This document shows, in pieces, positions 14,869-23,571 of a stretch of 64,000 nucleotides of DNA. The DNA comes from Pseudoalteromonas lipolytica (GTDB lineage Bacteria > Pseudomonadota > Gammaproteobacteria > Enterobacterales > Alteromonadaceae). The notes under the pieces are model-generated. The model had not been told where the DNA came from, did no database searches, and saw only the letters and a program-made list of their open reading frames with translations. The position numbers and the translations under genes are program-made. The stretch spans positions 1 to 64,000 of the forward strand of contig NZ_LJTC01000018.1 of the NCBI RefSeq assembly GCF_001306915.1, in the 5' to 3' direction. Position 1 is the stretch's first letter, and every line of letters begins with the position of its first letter.

Positions 14869-16147
14869 TGTAAGAGCACTTGCTGCTGAAACCCTTTACA
14901 ACGTAGTCGATAAAGGCGCGTCGCTTAATCAAGAGCTACCTTTTGCAAGCCAGGGTTTATCGCCGAAAGATAAAGCTTTACTACAACAAATTTGCTACGG
15001 TGTGCTGCGCTATTTACCTAGCCTAGAAAATTATTGCCAGCAACTTTTAGATCAACCACTAAAAGGTAAGCGCCGTATTTTCCAGTTCTTGTTGTATGTG
15101 GGTATTTACCAACTTCAACATATGCGTGTACCACCTCATGCAGCAATCAGCGAAACGGTTAATGCGCTTCAGCAAATGCGCGCACTGGGTTTAAAAGGTC
15201 TGATTAACGCGATTTTACGCAGTTTCCAACGTGAGCAAGCTGAGCTTGAAGAAAAAGCAAAGCAAATTCCTGTTTGCAAATTTAACCACCCAGGTTGGTT
15301 TATCAAACAAGTTACTGCAGCTTATCCTGATAACTGGCAAGAAATTCTTGAAGCGAATCAGTTGCAAGCACCTATGTGGTTACGTGTAAACCAAGCGCAG
15401 TACAGCACCCAAGAATACAGCGAGATGCTTAAAGCAAATGATATTGAGCATACCCTTAATGCTGATTTTCCTGATGGTATTAAACTAGCTAAACCGTGTG
15501 ATGTATACGCATTACCAGAGTTTGATACCGGTGCCTGCTCAGTTCAAGATGCAGCGGCACAATTAGCAGCACGCTTTTTAGATCCACAAAATGATGATGT
15601 CATTTTAGATGCGTGTGCAGCGCCAGGTGGTAAAACGTGCCATATCCTAGAACTTGCCGACGCTGACGTATTAGCACTAGATAGCGACAGCGAGCGTCTA
15701 GAACGTGTTAAACAAAACTTAGTGCGTATTGGCTTGGCTGCCGATCTACAATGTGCCGATGCTTCACAACCCCATATCTGGTGGGATGAACAGCAATTCG
15801 ACCGTATTTTGCTTGATGTGCCTTGTTCAGCAACTGGCGTGATCCGTCGTCACCCTGATATTAAGTGGTTACGTCGTGCATCTGATATTGAAGATCTAGC
15901 TAACTTACAAGGCGATATCCTAAATAGCATTTGGCCTCTACTTAAGCCTGGTGGTACGCTAGTGTATGCGACCTGCTCTGTATTACCGCAAGAGAACCAA
16001 CAACAAGTTGCTAAGTTCCTTGCCAATAATCAAAGTGCTGAACACATACCTTTGCATGAAAACGACACCCCTACTTTACCTGGTCTGCAATTACTGCCTG
16101 GTGAAAGTGACGGTTTCTATTACGCAAAGCTAGTTAAAAAACACTAA
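14861..16147 (+). CDS. rsmB: 16S rRNA (cytosine-967-C5)-methyltransferase
   Basis: 428 residues. An N-terminal NusB-like RNA-binding domain (about 1-140) is joined to a SAM-dependent methyltransferase. The SAM motif is LDACAAPGGKTCHILE. The catalytic pair is Cys in DVPCSATGVIRRHPD and Cys in YATCSVLPQEN. It methylates C967 of 16S rRNA. It overlaps fmt by 8 bases and is followed by trkA after 12 bases. Confidence 0.97.
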   Translation: MSNVRALAAETLYNVVDKGASLNQELPFASQGLSPKDKALLQQICYGVLRYLPSLENYCQQLLDQPLKGKRRIFQFLLYVGIYQLQHMRVPPHAAISETVNALQQMRALGLKGLINAILRSFQREQAELEEKAKQIPVCKFNHPGWFIKQVTAAYPDNWQEILEANQLQAPMWLRVNQAQYSTQEYSEMLKANDIEHTLNADFPDGIKLAKPCDVYALPEFDTGACSVQDAAAQLAARFLDPQNDDVILDACAAPGGKTCHILELADADVLALDSDSERLERVKQNLVRIGLAADLQCADASQPHIWWDEQQFDRILLDVPCSATGVIRRHPDIKWLRRASDIEDLANLQGDILNSIWPLLKPGGTLVYATCSVLPQENQQQVAKFLANNQSAEHIPLHENDTPTLPGLQLLPGESDGFYYAKLVKKH

Positions 16148-16159
16148 TAAGAACAAGCT

Positions 16160-17536
16160 ATGAAAATAATCATACTCGGTGCCGGACAAGTTGGTGGCAC
16201 ATTGGCAGAAAACCTCGTAGGTGAGCAAAATGAGATCACCGTTGTCGATATCGACGGTAACCGTTTGCGAGAGCTACAAGATAAGTACGACTTACAAGGT
16301 GTTACCGGTCACAGTGCGCATCCCGATGTATTGCGTCGCGCAGGCGCAGAAGACGCCGATATGATTATTGCCGTAACCAGTTCAGATGAAGTGAACATGG
16401 TTGCTTGCCAAGTTGCTTATAGTATTTTTAACACACCAACCAAAATTGCCCGTATTCGCTCAGAGCAATACTTAAAGTACCGTGAAAAGCTATTTCATAA
16501 TGACGACTTACCTGTTGATCACTACATTGCTCCTGAAGCGCTGGTAACTAAGTATATTCGTCGCTTAATCGACTATCCGGGTGCTTTACAGGTATTACAA
16601 TTTGCCGATGGCATGTTATCGCTGGTTGCGGTGAAAGCCTATTACGGTGGTTTGCTGGTGGGTTATGCACTTTCAGCCTTGAAAGAGCACATCCCGAATG
16701 TCGAAACCCGGGTAGCGGCTATTTATCGTCAAGGTAAAGCGATTAAACCACTTGGCACAACCGTTATCGAAGCGGACGATGAAGTGTTCTTTATCGCTGC
16801 AACAAAGCATATTCGCGCAGTCATGAATGAACTTCAAAAGCTCGAACGTTCATACAAAAAGATCATGATCGCCGGTGGTGGTAATATCGGTGCGGGCCTT
16901 GCGCGTTCACTTGAGAAAAACCACAGCGTTAAGCTGCTTGAGCGCAATAAAGAGCGTGCAGCACAGCTTTCTGAAATGCTTGATAACACCGTCGTATTTT
17001 GTGGCGATGCCTCTGATCAAGAACTGTTATCTGAAGAACATATTGAACAAGTAGATGTTTTCATTGCTGTTACCAATGATGATGAAGCAAACATTATGTC
17101 TGCGATGCTGGCAAAGCGCATGGGCGCACAAAAAACCATGGTGCTTATTCAGCGTGGCGCTTATGTAGACTTAGTACAAGGTGGTGAGATTGATATTGCT
17201 ATTTCGCCTCAGCAAGCCACTATTTCAGCACTACTAACACACGTTCGCCGTGGTGACATTGTTAATGTTTATTCGTTACGTAAAGGCGCAGCAGAAGCTA
17301 TTGAAGCTGTCGCTCATGGTGATGAGCATACATCTAAAGTTGTTGGTCGAGCTATTGCTGAGATTAAGCTACCAGCTGGAACTACCATTGGTGCAATTGT
17401 ACGTAACGATGATGTGCTGATTGCCCATGACGATACCGTTATACAGTCTGGCGACCACGTTATCATGTTCTTGATTGATAAAAAGCACATTACAGTTGTT
17501 GAAAAGCTATTCCAAGTAAGTGCTATCTTCTTGTAA
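16160..17536 (+). CDS. trkA: Trk potassium uptake protein TrkA (NAD+-binding regulator)
   Basis: 458 residues made of two RCK units. Rossmann motifs GAGQVGGTLAENL (near residue 7) and GGGNIGAGLARSL (near 237) are each followed by an RCK-C domain. TrkA is the peripheral cytoplasmic gating subunit of the TrkH K+ channel-type transporter. A trkH gene lies 2.4 kb away on the other strand. Last gene of the def-fmt-rsmB-trkA series. Confidence 0.97.
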   Translation: MKIIILGAGQVGGTLAENLVGEQNEITVVDIDGNRLRELQDKYDLQGVTGHSAHPDVLRRAGAEDADMIIAVTSSDEVNMVACQVAYSIFNTPTKIARIRSEQYLKYREKLFHNDDLPVDHYIAPEALVTKYIRRLIDYPGALQVLQFADGMLSLVAVKAYYGGLLVGYALSALKEHIPNVETRVAAIYRQGKAIKPLGTTVIEADDEVFFIAATKHIRAVMNELQKLERSYKKIMIAGGGNIGAGLARSLEKNHSVKLLERNKERAAQLSEMLDNTVVFCGDASDQELLSEEHIEQVDVFIAVTNDDEANIMSAMLAKRMGAQKTMVLIQRGAYVDLVQGGEIDIAISPQQATISALLTHVRRGDIVNVYSLRKGAAEAIEAVAHGDEHTSKVVGRAIAEIKLPAGTTIGAIVRNDDVLIAHDDTVIQSGDHVIMFLIDKKHITVVEKLFQVSAIFL

Positions 17537-17556
17537 ACGAACGCTTATAAACGAAA

Positions 17557-17579
17557 AAAGCAGCCATGACAGCTGCTTT
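17557..17579 (-). terminator. Rho-independent terminator (EF-hand gene; shared with trkA)
   Basis: Stem AAAGCAGC/GCTGCTTT (17557-17564 and 17572-17579) with a 7-base loop. On the minus strand it is followed by a run of six T, so it mainly ends transcription of the EF-hand array. The plus strand has only three T, so it may weakly end trkA transcripts. Confidence 0.75.
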
Positions 17580-17620
17580 ACGACTCTTGAAGTGAAAGTA
17601 CCTAACTTTTCTAAAAGATT

Positions 17621-17839
17621 CTACTGAATTTGAGCAAACTCTTCTTTTGAAAGTTCGCCATTACCATCGCTATCTAGCTCTGGAAATAACTTTTCAAGCT
17701 GCATATTTGCAGATGCTTCTTCTTTGCTGATCACACCATCACCGTCGGTATCGAACGTTGCAAAGCTTACGCCTTGTGCAAAGGCTGCTGATGATGTTGC
17801 TAGTGCTAAAATTGCGATTGTTGTGCTTAACTGTTTCAT
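17621..17839 (-). CDS. Secreted EF-hand mini-protein, paralogue 4
   Basis: 72 residues. A signal peptide (about 1-21, ending SAAFA) precedes one pair of EF-hands. The loops DTDGDGVISKEE and DSDGNGELSKEE keep Asp/Asn at positions 1, 3 and 5 and Glu at 12, so both should bind Ca2+. It is the most divergent of the four tandem copies, most clearly in its signal peptide (MKQLSTTIAILALATS). Last in the array, followed by a terminator. Function unknown; a periplasmic or secreted Ca2+ buffer or sensor is an inference. Confidence 0.82.
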   Translation of the reverse strand: MKQLSTTIAILALATSSAAFAQGVSFATFDTDGDGVISKEEASANMQLEKLFPELDSDGNGELSKEEFAQIQ

Positions 17840-17925
17840 AATAACTACCTTAAATTTTAAAAGAGTGAAATCCGTTTCTGAGATCCTTGCTTAGTGGAAA
17901 CTGGTATAACTACGTACTAATTCAG

Positions 17926-18141
17926 TTATTCGGCTTCAGAGAACTCAGCTTCAGTAAGAACGCCGTCGCCATTCACATCTAGTGTTTTAAACTGCGACAT
18001 AATTTTTGCGTCAACGGCTGCTTCACTTTTGCTAACCACGCCATTACCGTCAACGTCTAGAGTGTCAAAGTCAGATGCTGCAAAAGCTGCTGATGATGAT
18101 GCAAGTGCGATTAAAGCTAATGTTTTGTTTACTGTTTTCAT
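17926..18141 (-). CDS. Secreted EF-hand mini-protein, paralogue 3
   Basis: 71 residues from the second of two close in-frame ATGs; GAAGGAAT sits at proper distance from this one. The signal peptide MKTVNKTLALIALASSSAAFA is nearly identical to those of copies 1 and 2. EF-loops DVDGNGVVSKSE and DVNGDGVLTEAE are intact. The mature part is only about 50 residues and consists of the EF-hand pair. Function unknown. Confidence 0.82.
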   Translation of the reverse strand: MKTVNKTLALIALASSSAAFAASDFDTLDVDGNGVVSKSEAAVDAKIMSQFKTLDVNGDGVLTEAEFSEAE

Positions 18142-18281
18142 AATCATATTCCTTCAATATTAAGAGTGTTAGCTGATCACACTTCCAGTGTTGTCCTTTG
18201 TCATGGATTCCCTTATCCATTTAGGCTGTCTTTGGCAGCTCAGAACTAATCAGCTAAATAAACTGGTTTTGCTTAATCACA

Positions 18282-18494
18282 TTAAGCTTTTGAAAATTCT
18301 TGTTTCGATAACTCACCGTTACCGTCAGTGTCTAGTTCACTGAATTTACTCATAAGCTCTGCATCTACCGATGCTTCGCTTTGGCTGATAACACCATTGC
18401 CATCAACATCTAAGGTATCGAAGTCACTCATCGCAAATGCTGCAGATGAAGATACAAGTGCCATAAGTGCTAGTGTTTTATTTACTGTGTTCAT
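18282..18494 (-). CDS. Secreted EF-hand mini-protein, paralogue 2
   Basis: 70 residues. Signal peptide MNTVNKTLALMALVSSSAAFA, then two complete EF-loops, DVDGNGVISQSE and DTDGNGELSKQE. GAAGGAATGAC precedes the ATG; the same leader sequence recurs before copies 1 and 3. It ends LSKQEFSKA like copy 1, so copies 1 and 2 look the most recently separated. Function unknown. Confidence 0.82.
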   Translation of the reverse strand: MNTVNKTLALMALVSSSAAFAMSDFDTLDVDGNGVISQSEASVDAELMSKFSELDTDGNGELSKQEFSKA

Positions 18495-18561
18495 AATGTC
18501 ATTCCTTCAAAATGTGTTGTCTTGAGTTAGAAATCCTTTTCAGTGCGTCCTTACAATGAAA

Positions 18562-18771
18562 TTAAGCTTTTGAGTACTCTTGTTTTGACAGCTCACCGTT
18601 GCCGTCTGTATCAAGCTCTTTAAATTGGCTCATTAATGCTTCGCTTACAGATGCTTCGCTTTTGCTGATTGCGCCATCACCATTAACATCTAATGTGTCA
18701 AAGTCAGCGGCAAATGCTGCAGATGAAGTTGCAAGAGCTACAAGTGCTAAAGTTTTGTGTAACGTTTTCAT
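18562..18771 (-). CDS. Secreted EF-hand mini-protein, paralogue 1
   Basis: 69 residues from the ATG at 18769-18771; an upstream in-frame GTG is too close to the GAAGGAAT ribosome-binding site. Signal peptide MKTLHKTLALVALATSSAAFA, then EF-loops DVNGDGAISKSE and DTDGNGELSKQE. It is the first gene of the array; its promoter should lie in the gene-free stretch 18778-19239. Function unknown. Confidence 0.82.
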   Translation of the reverse strand: MKTLHKTLALVALATSSAAFAADFDTLDVNGDGAISKSEASVSEALMSQFKELDTDGNGELSKQEYSKA

Positions 18772-18777
18772 AATCAC

Positions 18778-19209
18778 TATTCCTTCAATGTTGTCTCAAC
18801 TGTGATAAAGGATATGTTCCTGAATCAGTTTTTCTCTGTGTTCGCTAAGACTATTTCAACTTCGATGCCAAAGTTAAAAAGAACAATAAAATCAGTGTAT
18901 TAAATTAAAATACCGAGAATTAGGGGGAAATAACGCGATTTATTTGTTGCTGTTTTGCAACAAGCTCGGTGGTTGGTTTTTTGTCACCTTTAAAATCAAT
19001 AAGTTACAAAGATTAAAATGGAGACAATAGCGATTAATTCGGATTAGAAAACAGAAAAGTTAGGGATTGGAAAATAAATACTATCTGAACAACAAAACTT
19101 AAAGAAAAAAATCGAAATTAATTTAATTAGTAATGCATTGATTTAATTGGTTATTTAAATTTATTTATAAAATAATTTTAATATCTATAGGGTTAAATTG
19201 AGGAAAATA
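18778..19209. other. Gene-free AT-rich stretch upstream of the EF-hand array
   Basis: About 430 bases with no supported reading frame, very AT-rich from about 19080 to 19200. It must hold the promoter of the EF-hand array (minus strand), but no confident -35/-10 pair stands out. No RNA gene or repeat was recognised. Confidence 0.5.
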
Positions 19210-19230
19210 GCCATTTTGTTGCAAAATGGC
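19210..19230 (-). terminator. Probable terminator after the PilZ gene
   Basis: Perfect 9-bp stem GCCATTTTG/CAAAATGGC with a 3-base loop, 10 bases after the PilZ stop. On the minus strand it is followed by TATTTTCC, a weak T tract. It would end the trkH-pilZ transcript. Confidence 0.55.
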
Positions 19231-19239
19231 GAATTGGCA

Positions 19240-19911
19240 TTAACTATCCAACACTGAAAGGTCAATTAAGTGCTCTTCCATGAATTTTTTCATTTCATCT
19301 TCACTGGTATCAAGTTGCACACCAAACATAAAGCCACCCGCTCGCTTGCGTACGCTGCATACCTTGCCACTAAACTCACGTTTACTTAGGGTGATTTGGC
19401 AGCTTTGTCCTTTAAAAGCGCTTAAGTCCTCCTTGCTATTAATATCAAACTGCACACCTGTCACAGAAATATCTTTAATAAGCCCTGCCAATTTTTGCTC
19501 CGAAATCACTAAGTTTGCAGGGAATAAAGTAGGAATACGCGCTTCACTTCGTAAGCTAAACAGCTGCACTTGCTGAGGGAAGTCAAGAAAGATTAAGCGA
19601 TAAGGGTGCGATGATAAGGCGCTTATTTGCTGGCGAAAAGCAATTACTTGACCACCGCCCGCTTCGAGCACAGCCCGTATAATCACCATCACACCGTCTT
19701 TGATGAAATCACTGCCGTTCGCCAATCGCTTTGAGGAAGGGTAATTTAAGATGATGTATTGCTCATTCATCAAGCCAATAAACTCTGTTTTCACACGCTT
19801 ACTATTTGTTGGTGTGATAATTTCCACATCAACTAAGCTACCAGCAGGAATACAGGTTAACTTTTCTAAATTTAATTGCTTTTGGGTTTTTGGCACTTTT
19901 TTGATCTCCAT
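19240..19911 (-). CDS. PilZ domain protein (YcgR-like c-di-GMP receptor)
   Basis: 223 residues: an N-terminal YcgR-N-like beta domain (about 20-115) and a C-terminal PilZ domain (about 118-220). The c-di-GMP motifs are RSEAR (arginine-rich switch) and DISVTGVQF (DxSxxG). Proteins of this form slow flagella or control surface traits when c-di-GMP is high. It lies 21 bases downstream of trkH on the same strand, so it is probably cotranscribed. AGGA touches the ATG; a GTG at codon 6 has better GGAG spacing and could be the true start. Confidence 0.85.
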   Translation of the reverse strand: MEIKKVPKTQKQLNLEKLTCIPAGSLVDVEIITPTNSKRVKTEFIGLMNEQYIILNYPSSKRLANGSDFIKDGVMVIIRAVLEAGGGQVIAFRQQISALSSHPYRLIFLDFPQQVQLFSLRSEARIPTLFPANLVISEQKLAGLIKDISVTGVQFDINSKEDLSAFKGQSCQITLSKREFSGKVCSVRKRAGGFMFGVQLDTSEDEMKKFMEEHLIDLSVLDS

Positions 19912-19932
19912 TCCTAGAGAGTTATCCGCCGT

Positions 19933-21384
19933 TTACCCTCGCCAAAACGTTGGGGTAAATAACACTAATAAAGTAAATATTTCTAAACGACCAAATACCA
20001 TCGCAATAGTAAGTAGCCATTTTGCCGTATCAGAAATCGCGCCGTAATGAGCAGCGACTTCACCTAAACCAGGGCCTAAGTTATTTAAGCAAGCAGCGGT
20101 TGCTGAGAATGCACTGATGTTATCCATACCGGTGCCCATCAGCGCCAACATAATAATGACGAACACTAACGCATAGGCTGAGAAAAAGCCCCAAACGGCT
20201 TCTACAACTTTATCTGGGAGTGCTTTTCGGCCTAATTTAATTGAATAAATAGCCCTCGGGTGCACTAGACGATTAAGTTCACGAATACCTTGTAGGTAAA
20301 GTAAGAACACCCGCACGACCTTCATACCACCACCGGTAGATCCGGCACAGCCGCCAATAAAACTTGAAAAGATAAGTAAAATAGGTAGGAACAGCGGCCA
20401 TGCTGAGAAGTTATCAGTCGCAAAGCCCGCGGTTGTACTCATTGAAACTGCTTGGAACATGGCTTGGTCGAGAGTCTCATCACCATCGGCATAAATATTA
20501 TTTGATGACAGCACAGTAAAGCAGACAATAACTAAGGCTAATTGAATCAATAAAAACACTTTGAATTCAGGGTCGCGTAAATAAACACGAATATTGCGTG
20601 ACGATACAGCTGCATAGTGCAGCGAAAAGTTAATGGCTGCAATCAGCAAAAACACGACACAGATAAAGTTAATTAATGGGCTATCAAACTGCCCCATTGA
20701 TGCGTCGTAGGTAGAGAAGCCACCAATCGCAATCGTAGAGAATGCATGACAGATTGCATCAAACCAATCCATCCCTGCAGCCCAGTATGCAAGCGTACAG
20801 GCAATCGTCAGCGATACATAGATATACCAAAGGTGCTTTGCAGTATCGGCAATACGCGGTGTCATTTTTGAGTCTTTAACCGGACCAGGTGTTTCTGCAC
20901 GGTATAGCTGCATACCACCGACACCTAGCATAGGCAGTACCGCGACCGCGAGTACGATGATCCCCATACCACCTAGCCATTGCAGTTGCTGGCGATAAAA
21001 GAGCACTGATTTAGGTAGGTATTCTATGCCCGTAAGTACGGTAGCCCCTGTCGTTGTCAGCCCAGAAAAGGCCTCAAATACGGAGTCAGCTAAGGAAAGA
21101 TTAGGTTCTTGTAAGAACACTAAAGGCACCGCAGCGAAGGTACCTAGTACTAACCAAAACAAGACCACAATCAAGAAGCCTTCACGGGCTTTAAGATCAC
21201 CATGTTCATGACGGTTTGGATAATAAGCCGCTAAACCAATTACAACACTAAAGATAAAAGCGAGAACGAATGGCACACCACCACCGTCTTTGTAGATCAA
21301 AGACACCAGTGCCGGTGGCACCATAGTGATACTAAATAACGCCACCAGCTGGCCGAGAATTTTTATTATGGTACGAAATTGCAT
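19933..21384 (-). CDS. trkH: Trk potassium uptake protein TrkH
   Basis: 483 residues, the same length as E. coli TrkH and alike throughout. It is an integral membrane K+ channel-like transporter with four repeated M1-P-M2 units. The selectivity segments are SGLTTTGATVL, IAIGGFSTYD, STTAGFATDN and NNLGPGLGE. It works with TrkA. It follows yigZ and pepQ as in E. coli, and here it leads a two-gene unit with the PilZ gene. Confidence 0.97.
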   Translation of the reverse strand: MQFRTIIKILGQLVALFSITMVPPALVSLIYKDGGGVPFVLAFIFSVVIGLAAYYPNRHEHGDLKAREGFLIVVLFWLVLGTFAAVPLVFLQEPNLSLADSVFEAFSGLTTTGATVLTGIEYLPKSVLFYRQQLQWLGGMGIIVLAVAVLPMLGVGGMQLYRAETPGPVKDSKMTPRIADTAKHLWYIYVSLTIACTLAYWAAGMDWFDAICHAFSTIAIGGFSTYDASMGQFDSPLINFICVVFLLIAAINFSLHYAAVSSRNIRVYLRDPEFKVFLLIQLALVIVCFTVLSSNNIYADGDETLDQAMFQAVSMSTTAGFATDNFSAWPLFLPILLIFSSFIGGCAGSTGGGMKVVRVFLLYLQGIRELNRLVHPRAIYSIKLGRKALPDKVVEAVWGFFSAYALVFVIIMLALMGTGMDNISAFSATAACLNNLGPGLGEVAAHYGAISDTAKWLLTIAMVFGRLEIFTLLVLFTPTFWRG

Positions 21385-21479
21385 CTAGGCGTATCGCTTT
21401 CTTATTAAATGTTTAGCTAATACAGTTTATTGTCTTACAGGCTTAATTGTAAGTAAACGGAATGTATTATTTTTACATT

Positions 21480-22097
21480 TCAAACTTTTCTGACTTTTAG
21501 GCTAACTTCGCCATGAGTCAATTCATGGATATCATCAATCGCTTGCTCTGCCTGACGGCTATCGATTTCAATTTGCCAAGTGATGTTCTCTGCAAATTGT
21601 TTTTCGATATTAAGCACCTGATACTGATTTTTTAATAACTGCTCGATTGCACCTTGTACGCTGTAATCACTTTGACCTATCAGCTCAATACTCGGTACCT
21701 TGGTAATGGTTTTAAGCTCACGCATGGCATTATTTAAACTACCGCCGTAAGCACGAACTAGCCCACCTGTACCAAGCTTGATGCCCCCGAAATAACGGGT
21801 TACCACCGCTGTAATTTCACCAATACCAGAGCCAGTTAATACATTGAGCATTGGTTTACCTGCTGTGCCATTGGGTTCACCATCATCAGAAAAGCCATAC
21901 ACATGACTGCCACCAGGGTTACCCGCAACATGTGCCCAGCAATTATGACGAGCATCGCTGTATTTATCTTGAATTTCTTTAATAAAGGCTTTTGCTGACG
22001 CAAGATCAGGAGTGTGGGCAATATGCACAATAAAGGTGCTTTTTTTGATTTCTTCTTGGTAAAAAACCGGCTCAGCCGGATATTGGTATTCAGACAT
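21480..22097 (-). CDS. yigZ: IMPACT/YigZ family protein
   Basis: 205 residues: N-terminal UPF0029/Impact domain (DARHNCWAHVAG, GEPNGTAGKPMLNVL, VTRYFGGIKLGTGGLVRAYGG) and a C-terminal DUF1949 ferredoxin-like domain. YigZ homologues may interact with translation or nucleic acids, but the bacterial role is unsettled. It lies between pepQ and trkH as in E. coli. A terminator ends pepQ just before this gene's start. Confidence 0.93.
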   Translation of the reverse strand: MSEYQYPAEPVFYQEEIKKSTFIVHIAHTPDLASAKAFIKEIQDKYSDARHNCWAHVAGNPGGSHVYGFSDDGEPNGTAGKPMLNVLTGSGIGEITAVVTRYFGGIKLGTGGLVRAYGGSLNNAMRELKTITKVPSIELIGQSDYSVQGAIEQLLKNQYQVLNIEKQFAENITWQIEIDSRQAEQAIDDIHELTHGEVSLKVRKV

Positions 22098-22118
22098 AAT
22101 TGCTTATCTAAAAAAAAT

Positions 22119-22134
22119 GGGGCCTACTGGCCCC
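22119..22134 (-). terminator. Rho-independent terminator after pepQ
   Basis: GGGGCC-TACT-GGCCCC stem-loop; on the minus strand it is followed by A and a run of T. It lies between the pepQ stop (22156) and the yigZ start (22097), so yigZ probably has its own promoter or is read through. Confidence 0.8.
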
Positions 22135-22155
22135 GATATTCACGAACCTTTATCG

Positions 22156-23478
22156 TTAATCTAAGTGTAGATCACGCGTCATGTTTTCTAAGCTATCTTC
22201 ATGAACGATAATATTATCTTCAATACGGATACCGCCAAATGGCTTAAGCGCTTCAACTTTTTCCCAGTTAATAAACTGTTTGTTGTCAGTTTGCGCAAGG
22301 TCACCTAATAACGAGTCGATAAAGTATAAACCAGGTTCAATAGTAAATACTTGGTTCTTTTCGATTAAGCGAGTGCAACGTAGGAAAGGATGACCTTCCG
22401 GTGGTGCTTGGTGCGCACCTGTATCATCAGCCATAAAGCCACCCATATCGTGAACTTGTAAACCAAGGTGGTGACCAAGACCATGCGGGAAGAACGTCGA
22501 CGTAATACCACGTTCCACAATTTCAGCGGCTGGTAATTTCACAATATTAAAGTCGCTTAGTACTTGCGCTACACGCTGGTGACAATCTAAATGCAATTCA
22601 CCGTATAACAGGCCTGGCTTTAATGCTTTACCTAAAGCGATTTGATGCTCAGTCATTACTTTAATTAAGTCGCTAAATTCACCTGACTTTTTAAAGTCAT
22701 AAGTACGTGTGATATCAGCAGCATAACCATTAAAGTTTGCACCAGCGTCAATAAGGAAAGAATGATGCGTTTGCGGCGCTTTAGGTTCAAAATGCGTGTA
22801 ATGTAAAATTGCACAGTTCTCATTTAGTGCAACGATATTACCGTAAGGCATTTCGTTTTCACTCTGGCGGGTAGCCATGAGGTAAGCTTGCTGAATATCA
22901 AACTCTGAACCACCAGCAAAAAACGTATCACGTGCTGCTTTATGGCCATCTACCGCGATACGGTTAGCTTGTCGTAAACACTCAAGCTCGTATTGTGTTT
23001 TATAAGCACGATGAAAATGCAAGTAGTTCATCACTGGCTCTGGATTCATAATGCTAAAGCCCAGTGCTTGCGCTACTTCTAAATATTCACCGATATAAGC
23101 ATATTTAGCTTTATCATAAGGAAGCAGTTTTTCTACCTGATCTGGCTGTACTAATAATTCAATATCAAAATACTCAGCCCAAAAATCACGTGGTTCGTCA
23201 GGCACTTTATGCCAAAAGTCGACAGGACGATAAAAAATCAGTTTCGGCTTAGATGCACCATCAACCACAATCCAGCAATGTGGGTTGTCGATCACTGGTA
23301 ACCAAGCTTTAAATTGCGGATTCACCTTAAACGGATAATACATGTCATCTAAAAACTGACGTTTAGCCTGACCTGAGTGAATTACTAACCCTTCTAAACC
23401 TTCACGCTCTGTAATTGTACGAGTGCGTTGTTGCAAGGTTGCAATATGTTCGGCGTATAGCACCGCTAATTTATCCAT
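22156..23478 (-). CDS. pepQ: Xaa-Pro dipeptidase
   Basis: 440 residues. A creatinase-like N-domain is followed by the pita-bread metallopeptidase fold. The dinuclear-metal ligands are in DAGANFNGYAADITRTY (two Asp), HGLGHHLGLQVHDMGG (His), EPGLYF (Glu) and GGIRIEDN (Glu). It cleaves dipeptides ending in proline; members of this clade (OPAA/prolidase) can also hydrolyse organophosphates incidentally. Neighbours fadBA and yigZ-trkH are as in E. coli, with slt inserted between pepQ and fadB. Confidence 0.96.
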   Translation of the reverse strand: MDKLAVLYAEHIATLQQRTRTITEREGLEGLVIHSGQAKRQFLDDMYYPFKVNPQFKAWLPVIDNPHCWIVVDGASKPKLIFYRPVDFWHKVPDEPRDFWAEYFDIELLVQPDQVEKLLPYDKAKYAYIGEYLEVAQALGFSIMNPEPVMNYLHFHRAYKTQYELECLRQANRIAVDGHKAARDTFFAGGSEFDIQQAYLMATRQSENEMPYGNIVALNENCAILHYTHFEPKAPQTHHSFLIDAGANFNGYAADITRTYDFKKSGEFSDLIKVMTEHQIALGKALKPGLLYGELHLDCHQRVAQVLSDFNIVKLPAAEIVERGITSTFFPHGLGHHLGLQVHDMGGFMADDTGAHQAPPEGHPFLRCTRLIEKNQVFTIEPGLYFIDSLLGDLAQTDNKQFINWEKVEALKPFGGIRIEDNIIVHEDSLENMTRDLHLD

Positions 23479-23571
23479 AGTAAACCCATCTTTAGTAAAT
23501 TTAACTTGTTAGAAGTCTATCATAGCCAGCACTATCCCCCAACTGAGGGAGGATAGTGTGGCAAATCGAGT

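Noticed and set aside
17621..18777. Regularly spaced similar sequences as a CRISPR-like array
   Set aside because: The repeats are whole coding genes of about 210 bases with signal peptides and EF-hands.
23528..23559. CACTATCC/GGATAGTG hairpin between slt and pepQ as a terminator of slt
   Set aside because: There is no T tract on either strand and the loop is long; termination here is possible but not supported.
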